Shown one piece after another: positions 46,686 through 57,851 of a stretch of DNA of 64,000 bases. Numbering within the stretch: position 1 is the first letter of the stretch; every line of letters begins with the position of its first letter. The position numbers and the translations under genes are program-made. Origin of the DNA: Larix kaempferi (lineage: Eukaryota; Streptophyta; Pinopsida; Pinales; Pinaceae); contig BSBM01002119.1 in NCBI GenBank assembly GCA_027924585.1, positions 186,001 through 250,000 of the forward strand, given 5' to 3'. Below the pieces are notes generated by a model. It was not told where the DNA came from. It saw only the letters and a program-made list of their open reading frames with translations, and ran no database searches.

Positions 46686-48674
46686 ATGGATCTAAATCTC
46701 ACATCTTCCAACTATGTTGAGTGGAAATCCAAGATGGCTCTCTTCATGAGAACCAAGGGCTTTACCCGAATACTCAATGGAACGATGGTAGAACCTCTTA
46801 GTGTAGTTTAAAAGTCCAAGTACTTAGATAGGCTTGATGTAGCAGTTGGGCTCCTCCTTTTGTCAATTTCTGAAGATCTTCACTTCCATGTCATTGATCT
46901 TACATTTCCTAAAGAGGTTTGGGACAAGCTCGAATCCCTTTTTGGACAGAAATATGATATGAAAGGACACAAATTGGAGAATGAACTCATATGTTTGAGT
47001 CCAGACAGGTTCGAATCTATAAATTCCTTCCTCACGAAGTTCAAAAGCTTGATATCACAGTTGAAAAGATATGAGATAGTGAAAGAAGACAAGTAGCTTA
47101 GTCTTTCCACTCTCTCAAAGTTGAGGCCAAACTTCTCAGTTTTTGTCTCTGATTCCAGTCAACTAAGATGTTCATTCAAAAATGGAAGTTTCCCTCACTT
47201 GATGACTTCATCCAATCTCTTACTCAATAGGAAGAGAAGTTAATCTCCATGGGATTGATCAAACCCAAGTTGGATTCGGACCTGAGAGCTGCTGAGGCCA
47301 AAAGGTGAATGGTAAAGACAAGCAAACTATTTATGATAAGAGATCGAATCATACAAGGCCTACAAATACTCCATATTAGTCAGATGGGGCTTCAAACTGA
47401 AGGACGACCAAGCATTCTCAGAAGAAAATATGCAAGTGCACATATTGACTTAGAGGATTTCATCTTGAGAGTACTTGCATGAATAAGACTATACATTTGA
47501 TCGCTCAGTTACTTGAGAAGAAAAATCTTCCTGTACCTGCATGTACAAGGGAGAAAGATCATGATATTGAACCTTCTAGATCTGAAGACAAAGAAAGATG
47601 TCATGCCCTCCTAGAAAGAGCATTAGCAGATTATTTTTTCATCATAGATTCAACAGCATCAAGACACATGTCTTCCTCCAAATATCTTTTCTCCAGTTTC
47701 GAAATCTCAGTTGGCCCCTCTATCAGATTGGGAAATCATTCAAAAGTCTCCTCTCAGGAGATTGGAAGAATCTATCTTGACCATGCTTATTTTTCTGACA
47801 TGCTTTATGTTCCTTCTCTTGCAGCTAATGTTCTTTTAGTGTATCAAATGACTCATATTGGAGAGCCCAAAAGAGTGATATTTTCTCCAAATGAAGTTGA
47901 GGTACAACACATGGTTTCAGGGGAAATCATTGCAAAAGGAGTTACAAATCATGAGACAAAACTCTATGAGTTTTCACACTTCTTACCTCTCTCAATGGAG
48001 TTTTCTCTTTGCTCTCATGCACATGAAGAGATTAGACTATCTCATCTCAACTACAAGCTAGCTCAAAATGTGGTTGATGGTCTTCCAAGAGACAAGATTT
48101 CTCATGGCACCTACAAAAGTTGCTTGAAAGGCAAGGTTTGCTCTAAGAAGATTGAGAAGAAGAGGACTCTTGAGGAAGTGCGAATGCTAGATCCATATAC
48201 ACAAGAACCTGAAGATCTAGCACCTATTGGTTCAAATCCTATGTCCAAATGGACCATCACTACTAGATCTTGTTGAAGATCCATCATCATCATATTCTAG
48301 TTCTTCTCCTTCAAGTGATGCTGAGCCAGTTTTACTTCTCCTCTTGATATTTAGAGTTTGCATGTGATGATCCAGTTTTAATTGCTCCTATTCATGAGAT
48401 TTCAGATTTAGAGTTCGGATGTGATGGTGCATCTTCAAACTATATTTTGGATTCAGAAGATGGTGATGATGATAATAGAATGCTAGATCTAGATCCACAA
48501 GAACCTAAAGGTCTAGCAACTGATGATGAAGATGAGCGAATGGGTGATCCAGATCCATAAGAACCTGAAGATCTCTTACCTCATATTCCTCCTCTTCCTC
48601 AATGGGCATCCACTACACTCCGATCTTCCGGTGATTTGGTTGGTGATCCACATGATCATAGAAGAAGCAGATAA
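46686..48674 (+). pseudogene. Array unit 3 gag-protease, most decayed copy
   Basis: It starts at ATG 46686 and has the shared TAA after about 41 codons, a TAG in KEDK*L (about 47094) where the other units have Lys-Gln, and further stops and shifts through the zinc-knuckle region (47280-47460, including a TGA where the knuckle has Cys-Leu). From 47479 to 48276 the protease-to-linker part is open; the protease reads IIDSTASR, with the essential Gly lost. The end is shifted by a small deletion near 48264. The linker motif GDLVGDPHDHRR is still visible near 48630-48670. Confidence 0.8.
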
Positions 48675-48962
48675 GATTTTCGGAATGGAAGGTTTCATCC
48701 TTCTCACATTGTTGTTCCATTTCAGATCGGTCGATCCTTCTTTAGAAAAGAGTGACACTTTCCTCCTTCAGGGGTGAGTGATGATATGCTTCATTAGCAT
48801 CCTTTAGTCCGTTTTGAGGGAGGGATTTCTTCCAACTGGGTTTTCCCTCTTTACTCACTTAGTTTATTTTAGATTGATTGTACAGGGTGACCTTTGGTCT
48901 CAGTCACCAGGGCCCTATTTTTGTTTTTCAGTTATTGTCTCATAGTATAGCTTGCGGGGGGG

Positions 48963-49907
48963 TGTTGGAATATACACACCATCATCTTTATATTTTGCAT
49001 GCTTGCATGCAAAACTGCATGCCACTGCATGCATCCAGTCATCATCATGGTTGTCTCCCCAGCCCCTAGAGCTTGATAGTAGCTCTCCAGAGCCTGTCTT
49101 TAGCCCTCATTTGTCCTCCTACGTACCTAATGCACCCTCCTTGACTTATCTACTTAGAAAGTGCACCTTTCTCACCTACCACTTTCAGTTAGAGTGCACT
49201 TGCTCACCTACCACCATTTATCACTTAGTTGCGGCACCTTATCTCACCTACCAAGAGTTATCATTCAGGTAGTGCATTGATTGATTAGTTCTTCCACTGA
49301 TTGCTCATGTTGATTGCTTGTAGATTCTAGTTAGCTAGTTCTGGAGTTCCACTTGACTATTTGACATCCTCGTGCGCCCTCCTTGGAGTCCCCATTCCTT
49401 GATTTATGCCTAGATTGTTCTGTTAGACTTAGTTAGACACACTTGACTAACTATTACCATTTATGACTGATACTATTGACTGGATGATGCCTTCATTGTT
49501 ATCCAAGCTATACTTTGAGTTAGACAGCCTCATGCACCCACCTTGGAGTCTCCATTCCCTGATTTATGGCTAGATGGTTCTGTTAGACTCAGTTGGTCAC
49601 AGTTGATGGACTCTTACCAGTTGTGATTGATAATACCAACTGGATGATATCTCTATACTTATCCATGCTAGATCTTGAGCTCAGAATTCGAATTCCCTAC
49701 TTAGCTAATTCGAATCCTATATGATGCCTCATCATTGATTATTGTAATACATTCTCTACATTCATTATTCATTGCATGATATATACATTGTCCATTACTC
49801 GGTGTTTGTAACTTATTCTTGAATGCATGCTTCTTCTTCTTTGCAAATAATATTGAGAGTTAGATTGTGAGTTTTTTACAGTTGTTAGATCCCTGCATAT
49901 TATCACA
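48963..49907 (+). repeat. Array LTR 4
   Basis: 945 bases. One GCATGC segment in the cluster (48997-49034) is deleted relative to LTR1-3, which explains most of the length difference. The primer site that follows is damaged. Confidence 0.93.
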
Positions 49908-50222
49908 TGGTATCATAGTAGTCAAAAGCTATTTGAATTGCAGACATTGTAGTAGTTACAACATTTCTTTGAGCAACTATCTTTCTCTTGAGCGTAAGAA
50001 GCCTCTGAGTTTCCACAACAAATCCCGATGCTAGTACTTGAATGCATTGGAGAAATCTAGTGAGATCTAGCTAGGTGTGAAGGACTTAGTCTATGTTCCA
50101 AGTGTCCTTAAGGTAGTGTTCAGTCAAAGTGTATCATTCTCCATTAGCAAAAACTCTTCTTGTTTTGCAGGTTTATTCACCTGTTCAGAATCTTCTTCAA
50201 CTATTTGACTTTCTCTGTTCAG

Positions 50223-52419
50223 ATGGATCTAAAGCTCACATATTCCAACTATGTTAAGTGGAAAGCCAAGATGGATCTCTTCATGAGAACCAAGGGCTTC
50301 ACCCCAATACTTAATGGAACGATGGTAGAATCTCTCAATGCAGTTTAAAAGTCCAAGTACTTGGATAGGATTGATGTAGTAGCTGGTCTCCTCCTTATGT
50401 CAATTTATGAAGATCTTCACTTCCATGTCATTGATATTACATTTCCTAAAGAGGTTTGGGACAAGCTCGAATCCCTTTTTGGATAGAAAGATGATATTGA
50501 AGGACACAAATTGGAGAATGAACTCATATGTTTGAGTCCTGATAGCTTCGAATCTATAAATTCCTTCCTCACCAAGTTCAAAAGCTTGATATCACAGTTG
50601 AAAAGATATGAGATAGTGAAAGAAGACAAGCAGCTTATTCTTGCCATTCTCTCAAAGTTCTGGCCAAAATTCTCAGCTTTTGTCTCTGCTTTCCTATCAG
50701 CTAAGATATGAACTCATATGTTTGAGTCCTAACAGCTTCGAATCTATAAATGCCTTCCTCACCAAGTTCAAAAGCTTGATATCACAGTTGAAAAGATATG
50801 CGATAGTGAAAGAAGACAAGCAGCTTATTCTTGCCATTCTCTCAAAGTTGGGGCCAAACATCTCAGTTTTTGTCTCTGCTTTCCAGTCAGCTAAGATGTT
50901 CATTCCAAAATGGAAGTTTGCCTTACTTCATGACTTCATCCAATCTCTTACTCAATAGGAAGAGAATTTAATCTCCATGGGAATGATCAAACCCAAGTTG
51001 GATTTGGCCCTTACAGTTGCTGAGGCCAAAAGGGTGAATGGTAAAGACAAGCAAAATATTTCTGATAAGAGAGCAAATGATACAAGGCCTTCAGATACTC
51101 CATATCAGTCAAATGGCACTTTGAACTCAAGGAAAACTAAGCATTCTCAGAAGAAAATATCCAAGTGCAAATATTGTCTTAGAGGATTTCATCCTGATAG
51201 TACTTGCATGAATAAGACTATAGATTTGATGGCTCGGTTACTTGAGAAGAACAATCTTCCCATACCTGCATGTACAAGGAAGAAAGATCTCGATATTGAA
51301 CCTTCTAGATCCGAAGACAAAGAAAGATGTCATGTCCTCCTGGAAAGAGCATCAACAGATTCTTTTTTCATCATAGATTTAGGAGCATCAAGACACATGT
51401 CTTCCTCCAAACATCTCTTCTCTAGTTTCGAAATCTCACTTGGCCCCTCCATCAGATTGGGAAATGATTCAAAAGTCTCCTCTCAAAGGATTGGAAGAAT
51501 CTATATTGACCATGGTTATTTTTCTGATGTGCTTTATGTTCCTTCTCTTGCAGCTAATGTTCTTTTAGAGTATCAAATGACTCATATTGGAGAGCCCAAA
51601 AGAGTGATCTTTTCTCCAAATGAAGTTGAGGTACAACACATGGTTTCAGGGGAAATCATTGCAAAAGGTGTTACAAATCATGAGACAAAAATCTATGAGT
51701 TTTCACACTTCTTACCTCTCTCAAAGGAGTCTTCTCTTCGCTCTCATGCACATGAAGAGAGTAGACTATCTCATCTCAACTACAAGCTAGCTCAAAATGT
51801 GGTTGATGGTTTTCTAAGAGACAAGATTGCTCATGGCACCTAAAAAAGTTGCTTGAAAGGCATGGATCGATCTAAGAAGATTGAGAAAAAGAGGATTCTT
51901 GAAGAAGTGCAAATGAAAGATCCAGATACACAAGAACCTGAAGATCTAGAACCTATTGGCTCAAATCCTATGTCCAAATGGGCCATCACTACTACATCCA
52001 CTAGTGATCTTGTTGAAGATCGATCATCATCATATTCTAGTTCTTCTCCTTTGAGTGATGGTGAGCCAGTTTTACTTACTTCTCCTCTTGATATTTTAGA
52101 GTTTGCATGTGATGATCCAGTTTTACTTGCTCCTATTCATGAGATTTCAGATTTAGAGTTTGGATGTGATGGTTTATTTTGACACTATATTTTGGATTCA
52201 GAAGATGGTGATGATGATGATAGAATGCTAGATCCAGATCCACAAGAACCTGAAGGTCTAGCAACTGATGATGAAGATGAGAAAATGGGAGATCCAAATC
52301 CACAAGAACTTGAAGATATCTCACCTTATATTCCTCCTCTTCCTCGATGGGCAGCCACTACATTCTGATCTTCCGGTGATTTGGTTGGTGATCCACATGA
52401 TCATAGAATAACCAGATAA
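50223..52419 (+). pseudogene. Array unit 4 gag-protease with a 190-base internal duplication
   Basis: ATG 50223, shared TAA after about 41 codons, then gag as in the other units. A tandem duplication of about 190 bases (50521-50710 repeated at 50711-50900) covers the FESINAFLTKFKSLIS to VSAFQSAK stretch and breaks the frame. From 50977 to 51843 the zinc knuckle CKYCLRGFHPDSTC and protease (IIDLGASR; Ser of DSG lost) are open in one frame. A TAA at 51841 replaces a Tyr codon, and the acidic tail continues to a stop at 52182. This unit is the longest (3746-base period) because of the duplication. Confidence 0.82.
50521..50900 (+). repeat. 190-base tandem duplication inside unit 4 gag
   Basis: AACTCATATGTTTGAGTCCT starts at 50521 and again at 50711; the two copies then run in parallel with a few differences. 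Not seen in the other three units, so it arose after the array formed or in a separate lineage. Confidence 0.9.
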
Positions 52420-52708
52420 TATTTTCAGAATGGAAGGTTTCATCCTTCTCACATTGTTGTACCATTTTAAATCGGTCGATCCTTCTTCAGAAAAAGAGGG
52501 ACACTTTCCTCCTTCAGAGGTGAGTGATGATATGCTTCATTAGCATCCTTCAGTCTGTTTTGAAGGAGGGGTTTCTTCCCACTAGGTTTTCCCTCTTTCC
52601 TCACTTAGTTTATTTTATATTGATTGTATGGGGTGACCTTTGGTCTCAGTCACCAGGGCCCTATTTTTGTTTTTCGGTTATTATCTCATAGTATAGCTTG
52701 CGGGGGGG

Positions 52709-53650
52709 TGTTGGAATATACACACCATAATTTTTATATTTTGCATGCTGCATGCATTTGCATGCCACTGCATGGATCGAGTCATCATCATGGTTGTCTC
52801 CCTATCCCCTAGAGCTTGGTTCTAGCTCTCCAGAGCTTGTCTTTAGCCCTCATTTGGCCTCCTACCTACCTAATATGCCCTCCTTGACTTATCTACTTAG
52901 AAAGTGCGCCTTTCTCACCTACCACTTTCAGTTAGAGTGCACTTGCTCACATACTACCAGTTATCACTCAGTTGGGGTGCCTTATCTCACCTACCAGGAG
53001 TTATAATTCAGTTGGTGCATTGATTGAGTAGTCCTTCCACTGATTGCTTATGCTGACTGCTTGTAGATTCTAGTTAGCTAGTTTTGGAGTTCCACTTGAC
53101 TATTTGACAGACTCTTGTGCCCTCCTTGGAGTCTCCATTCCTTGATTTATGCCTAGATTGTTCTGTTAGGCTCAGTCAGACATACTTGATTGACTATTAC
53201 CATTTATGACTGATAGTATTGACTGGATAATGTCTTCATTGTTATCCAAGCTAGACTTTGAGTTAGACAGCCTCATGCACCCACCTTGGAGTCTCCATTC
53301 CCTGATTTATGGCTAGATGGTTCTGTTAGACTCTGTTGGTCACACTTGACTGACTTTTATCAGTTGTGGCTGATACTACCAACTGGATGATATCTCTATA
53401 GTTATTCATGCTAGATCTTGAGCTCAAAATTCAAATGCCCTACTTGGCTAATTCGAATCCTATATGATGCCTCATCATTGATTATTATAATGCATTCTCT
53501 ACATTCATTATTCATTGTATGATATTGACATTGTCCATTATTCTGTGTTTGTGAGTGATTATTGAATGCATGGTTCTTCTTCTTTGAAAATAATCTTGAG
53601 ATTTAGATTGTGAGTTTGTTACAGTTGCTAGATCCCTACAGATTATCACA
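52709..53650 (+). repeat. Array LTR 5 (right end of the array)
   Basis: 942 bases, with part of the GCATGC cluster deleted (52743-52774). It ends CTACAGATTATCACA, followed by TTTCA (53651-53655), the partner of 29642-29646. Confidence 0.94.
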
Positions 53651-53655
53651 TTTCA

Positions 53656-53766
53656 ATACGGTGGTATTGAATCGTTTATGAGAACCCCCTCTAAAAAAGT
53701 TGTTACCGAGCAAGGACAGGGTTCAAGACGATCACCAAGACATTCCATAGTCATGCAAGACAAAGG
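53656..53766 (+). pseudogene. Disrupted small ORF, segment 2
   Basis: It continues the frame of 29585-29646 without shift: the split Gln codon is completed by the first base here. 37 codons, basic and Ser/Arg-rich in the middle (GQGSRRSPRHS). It ends inside a Gly codon at the AAAGG duplication of the solo LTR (53762-53766). No family recognised. Confidence 0.4.
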
Positions 53767-55154
53767 TGTAACGTACCCACCCATCCATCCAAGGCAAGGA
53801 AGGGTACCTGATGGTAATCTCTGGGGCTTTCACATAAAACTCAGCCCACTCATTAGATTCATATCATTAAAAGAGATGTGTGCAGATGGAAAACAAGAAA
53901 ATGATGCACAGCGGAATTAAAACATCCACACACATTACTCATGCATACAGCATATCAACAGTCATTGAATTAATATAGTGCAGAAGTAAATATATAGGCA
54001 TAAAAACACTTATCTTCATTTTGCAACTGCCCCAAACAACTAGCTATGTCGCTGCAACTTTCCACCCAACCATAGGCTCTTCGACAGCTTATATTGAGTC
54101 CGTCCGAAGGCCACCCCTGAGCTGGGCATGATTCTCACAAGGAAATGGAACATTCCAGCTCATTCACTGCCAATTACTCATTTCATCTCAGCCAAGCTAG
54201 TCCACAGCTGGGTTTGTCAAGCTACATTTGAACCATGGATGCTTATTCTCAAGCTCAAGCCAAAGCAATGGATACCCAAATCCCATACCCCAAAATTCTC
54301 ATTTCTCACACTGCAAGCACAAACATTGGGCATAGATGCCATTTACAACAAGGGTATTTTACAAAATAGGGTCCATGGGTTTTTCCCAAATCGTGGCTCA
54401 CTAAAACAGACTGTGGAAAGAATAATTCGATTTCAACCCCAGGGAGTAAAACCAATTTCTCCCCACTAGTTATGATCCTTTCCAATGGCCTAAACGACCT
54501 CCAGGAAGACCCAAAAACATGTTGTTCTCTTCCTCACTGGTAATCAACACAAAATGCCCCTTCCCGGGTAAAAGATGAAGGGAAACCCAGAAAAACCATG
54601 GAGGAAAATGCCCAGGCAACTAGAGCTGCATGAGGGAGCAAGACTGATGGTTGCATAATGGCTTAGAGAGCAATTTTGTGGCTCTTTTCTTGCCCAAGGA
54701 GACAAACACGATTTTCCATGAAGGGTGGCTTGCCCATACCCGAATTTGGACAGCCATACCTCTCCATTCCCAAGGCATTAACTACCTCAACCAACTCTTG
54801 GGAGAAATCAATGGTTGGGTACAAAAGTCAACATGGGTAGTTGAGGGTTTGATGGGTTCTCTCATTGACACTTGGCTTGAACTGATTGGCTCAAGGGTTT
54901 GAATGTTTTCCCTCCCAATTCCTTATGAAATCATGCCCCCATCTCTTTGTTGCATTGCATAGCTAGTTGTGGGCATTTTTATTAAAATGCATATTACATG
55001 ATGTTGAAGTTCCAATGTGCCTAGCTAGCACACAAACCATATGCATCAATAAATCGATGGCGGGGCCTTGGCCTTGAGCTCCTCACCATGATTTCATAAC
55101 AATATTACATCAATTACATTTGAATGTAATGGGGTCAATAATGGGGATGTTACA
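53767..55154 (-). mobile_element. Solo LTR of a gypsy-type element
   Basis: The plus strand reads TGTAACGTACCC at the start and GGGGATGTTACA at the end, flanked by AAAGG on both sides (53762-53766, 55155-55159). No primer site, polypurine tract or coding domain lies inside, and length (1388 bases) suits one LTR, so it is a solo LTR left after recombination between two LTRs. I infer the minus orientation from the TGTAACATCCCC start on that strand, which resembles the TGTAATGTCCCC start of the chromovirus. ORFs inside (for example 54128-54469) are not supported as genes. Confidence 0.85.
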
Positions 55155-55159
55155 AAAGG

Positions 55160-55211
55160 CAAAGGACCAATAGTGGATAAATCAAAACCAAATATGATGA
55201 GATCCCACTAG
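55160..55211 (+). pseudogene. Disrupted small ORF, segment 3
   Basis: It completes the split Gly codon from segment 2 and stays open for 16 codons to a TAG at 55209-55211. That TAG lies inside the first six bases (CACTAG) of the palindromic repeat at 55206, so the ORF was probably cut short by that insertion too. Beyond the repeat, an open frame of 50-odd codons starts around 55722, which could be a continuation; I cannot establish the phase. Confidence 0.35.
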
Positions 55212-55647
55212 TACAAAATGAGAAATTAATGACTAAAAAAATGACTAAAATTTGACTATAAACGACTATTTTTTAGTTGATGACTAATAGTATCCGATTT
55301 CCACTATCTTATCTCTAGTCGTATTTCACTTGTCATTAACTGGTTGACTTATTAGTCATTGATTTAGTCATTGATTTAGTCATTGATAGTCACTGATTAA
55401 GTCATTTATTTAGTCATTGATACTCACTGATTTAGTCAATGATTTAGTCATTGATACTCACTGATTTAGTCATTGATTGTCATAATTAATGACCAAATAT
55501 ACGACTAAATAAACTACTGAATGATAACATATTAATGACTAAGCTAAATACGACTAAACATTAGTCATGCTATCAGATACTGGAAATTAGCTACTAATAG
55601 TGATATATATGCGAATTTAGTCATTTTCTTAGTCACTAATTTATGAT
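55206..55647. repeat. Palindromic GACTAA-rich element, copy 1
   Basis: It starts CACTAGTACAAAATGAG. The left arm (55206-55327) and the right arm (about 55546-55647) are imperfect reverse complements, sharing TTAGTGACTAA, ATGACTAAA, TTTCCA.TATC and AGTCGTATTT blocks. The central part repeats TTAGTCATTGA. The CACTAG end and subterminal GACTAAAAA words recall CACTA transposons, but no matching CTAGTG end is found on the right. The right arm runs directly into a tRNA-like sequence. Confidence 0.75.
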
Positions 55648-55721
55648 AGGGTACGGAGGAATCGAACCACCAATCTCCTGCCTATAATTAGGCAGGTGCT
55701 CTACCATTGAGCTAGAAACCT
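55648..55721 (-). pseudogene. tRNA-like sequence joined to palindromic element, copy 1
   Basis: On the minus strand: TAGCTCAATGGTAGAGCA (a standard D arm and A box), an anticodon-arm-like CCTGC...GCAGG with an oversized loop, and GGTTCGATTCC (B box and T loop). The acceptor strands AGGTTTC and GTACCCT pair only in part. It looks like a tRNA-derived sequence and not a working tRNA gene. Confidence 0.6.
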
Positions 55722-56527
55722 TTAAGAAGTTGTTATTGCTTGACAATGATGATATTCAAACAAATTTTGCATGGGAACAATATCTGAGTCACTCGAATAG
55801 GGACAAGTCATATGGTAATGCCGCCACAAGTAAAGAGGCAAACAATAATAGAATATGGTTGAAGGTTCAATCCATATGCAACAAAAATTTCAAATAAATA
55901 AATGATGGGCATGAGTATTTATAATTTTATATGCTTGCAACATGCAAACTTCTGGATACAATTCACTTGGGCATGAATATCTTGAGCATATTGATAGATA
56001 TGCTCAAGATGCTTGCAAGATTTTATAGCTTGGAAGCCTCGAACCTGACCAAAATTGTTATGAAGACGAGTTAGTGATGTGAATGCATGCAACCCAAAAA
56101 TTAAAATGTCCAGGTTCAGGAACTGAAAATGGCATAATCATTGGCACTATTGCTCTATGGAGACAAGACATACAAGAAATTGCTTAGGAATAACAAGTAG
56201 AGTGTGGGATGTAGTTCTTTAATGCCCCTTTTCAAATGCAATCAATGAGGTTTATCAAATTTGATGTTAAAATATATGAGTCACTAGAACAGAGACAAGT
56301 CATACATTAATGCCCACACAAGTAGAAAAGCAAACAATAATAGAATATAGATGAAGGTTCGATACATATGCAACAAAATTTTCAAATAAATATATGATAG
56401 GCATGAGTATTTATATGCTTGCAAAATACAAACTTCTATATACAATTCACTTAGCCATAAAAATTTGCGAGTTCATCTACAGTGTTGATTTCAAAGCAAT
56501 GAATGGACAAGGTATATAGCTACAACA
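55722..56527. other. Unassigned sequence with a direct repeat of about 190 bases
   Basis: Positions 55786-55979 and 56278-56459 are similar direct repeats (both contain AGAGGCAAACAATAATAGAA-like and GCATGAGTATTTATA words). A frame is open at 55722-55897 on the plus strand, but it does not persist in the second copy. No recognisable gene. Confidence 0.5.
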
Positions 56528-57230
56528 CTCTATCACGACCTAAAAAAACCAGTATTTTCCCAATGTTATATCAACTATCGCAATCGTCAATCCAAAAGGT
56601 ACCACTACAAACTCGTAGTGCCCGAATCTCATCTTAAAGGTAGTATTAGGAATGTATTCTTCCTTTATTCTTAACTGATGGTACCTTGATCTCAAATCTA
56701 TCTTAGAGAATACTGTTGCACCTTTCATTTGATGAAAAATATCATCAATCCTTGGTAGAGGGCATTGATTTCTTATAGTTTCTTTATTTAAATGACGGTA
56801 ATCGATGCATAAATGCCACGATCCATCCTTATTCTTGAAAAAAATTACTGGTGCTCCCCATGGAGACGTGCTAGGTCTAATTAGTCCCAATTCTATCAAT
56901 TCCTAAAGTTGAATCAACAAATATTTTAACTCTGGTACCAGCATCCAGTAAGGGGTTCTTGCTATAGGTTTTGTTCCTGGCTTCAGTTCAATGATGAATT
57001 CTATCTCGTGCTACAGCGGTAGACCAGGTAATGCGCCTGGGAATACATCCATGTACTCCAAAAATAAAGGATGGTTTATTATTTCTACTTTATATCCTTC
57101 CTTGTTCATATCTATGACTACATATAGATAAAAACCCTTCCGCATACTTTTCTTTAATTGCATGGATAAAATCATTCTTAGGGAAACTTTCCTCTTCTTC
57201 CCCGCCAATGCCCTCTTTTAACCCTCGTCA
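56528..57230 (-). pseudogene. Gypsy remnant: truncated reverse transcriptase
   Basis: On the minus strand, a linker ending EYMDVFPGALPGLPL (57011-57208) is followed, after stops, by the RT start [54 protein letters not shown] and MPFGLT-like VVPFGLT. The protein then stops before the catalytic YxDD. RT palm, RNase H and integrase are missing, so the element is cut off here. Belongs to the Ty3/gypsy superfamily but is clearly not the chromovirus at 1740-10051. Confidence 0.85.
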
Positions 57231-57253
57231 TCATAGAAGGTCAATTCCTTCCT

Positions 57254-57523
57254 TCAGCAATCCATCACGGCTACATGTGCTTCTAGCCAGTCCATAACTA
57301 GAATCAACTCATATGTCCCCAACTCCATAGCATATAAGGATACTTTAGTAGAACGCACTCCTAATTCTACTTCACAATATTCTAACTTGAGACCCACTCT
57401 TTGGATATTAACGGAAGCCATTTTGGCAACATCGAAATCTTCTTGTGCAATTTCCATCATCTTACTACATTCTAAGGCTTTAAAAGAAATAAAAATTTCA
57501 GTTGCACCAGGTTCTACTATCAA
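57254..57523 (-). pseudogene. Gypsy remnant: aspartic protease
   Basis: 89 codons, ending in the retropepsin flap-to-C-terminal motif ELILVMDWLEAHVAVMDC. The active-site motif reads VEPGATEIFIS, where DSGAT is expected, so catalytic Asp and Ser are both lost. It lies upstream of RT in gypsy order. Confidence 0.78.
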
Positions 57524-57689
57524 AGAGAATACATTACCATTTATCTTACCTATGTTCTCAAGGACTGTCGATTGATGCTTGGCTTGGAGGTGGTTGACCG
57601 TTGCATGAATACGGTGAGCACAACCCAGATCGGCTGCAGTGTTCTATCGTGATCCTTGGCCCGAACCTTGTGCTCTTCCGTTATTCTAA

Positions 57690-57770
57690 TTTTTTTTTAG
57701 GGAAATCAATCTATAAGTGTGGACCTCCACATTTCCAACATCCTTCCTTATGAACTCTAGTTGTCCCTCT
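57690..57770 (-). pseudogene. Gypsy remnant: zinc knuckle region
   Basis: The minus strand reads KEGCWKCGGPHL, the first half of a CCHC knuckle; a stop follows where the H-x4-C half should be. Between gag and protease, as expected. Confidence 0.6.
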
Positions 57771-57851
57771 CATCAGAGCATTATTCCACCATGGTCCAAA
57801 CCGAGCTAGTTTCCCAAAAGTTATTACATGATCATTTCTCAGTGGTGGCAG

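Larger units (their letters stand above)
29647..53650 (+). mobile_element. Tandem array of a gag-protease-only LTR retrotransposon: 5 LTRs, 4 internal regions
   Basis: The order is LTR1 (29647-30593), internal 1, LTR2 (33203-33512 plus 42149-42800), internal 2, LTR3 (45409-46370), internal 3, LTR4 (48963-49907), internal 4, LTR5 (52709-53650). Each LTR starts TGTTGGAATAT and ends GATTATCACA (TATTATCACA in LTR4); each internal region begins with a tRNA-Met primer site and ends with a G-rich polypurine tract. Only the outermost ends carry a TSD: TTTCA at 29642-29646 and 53651-53655. Unit periods are about 3556, 3570, 3554 and 3746 bases once element C is removed. The internal regions encode copia-type gag plus protease and a remnant of the integrase-RT linker, but no integrase core, RT or RNase H, as in non-autonomous gag-carrying LTR elements. 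Confidence 0.94.

Noticed and set aside
55648-55721. Functional tRNA gene
   Set aside because: The acceptor stem has mismatches and the anticodon loop is too long; a related degraded copy lies at 59941-60011 in the same repeat context.
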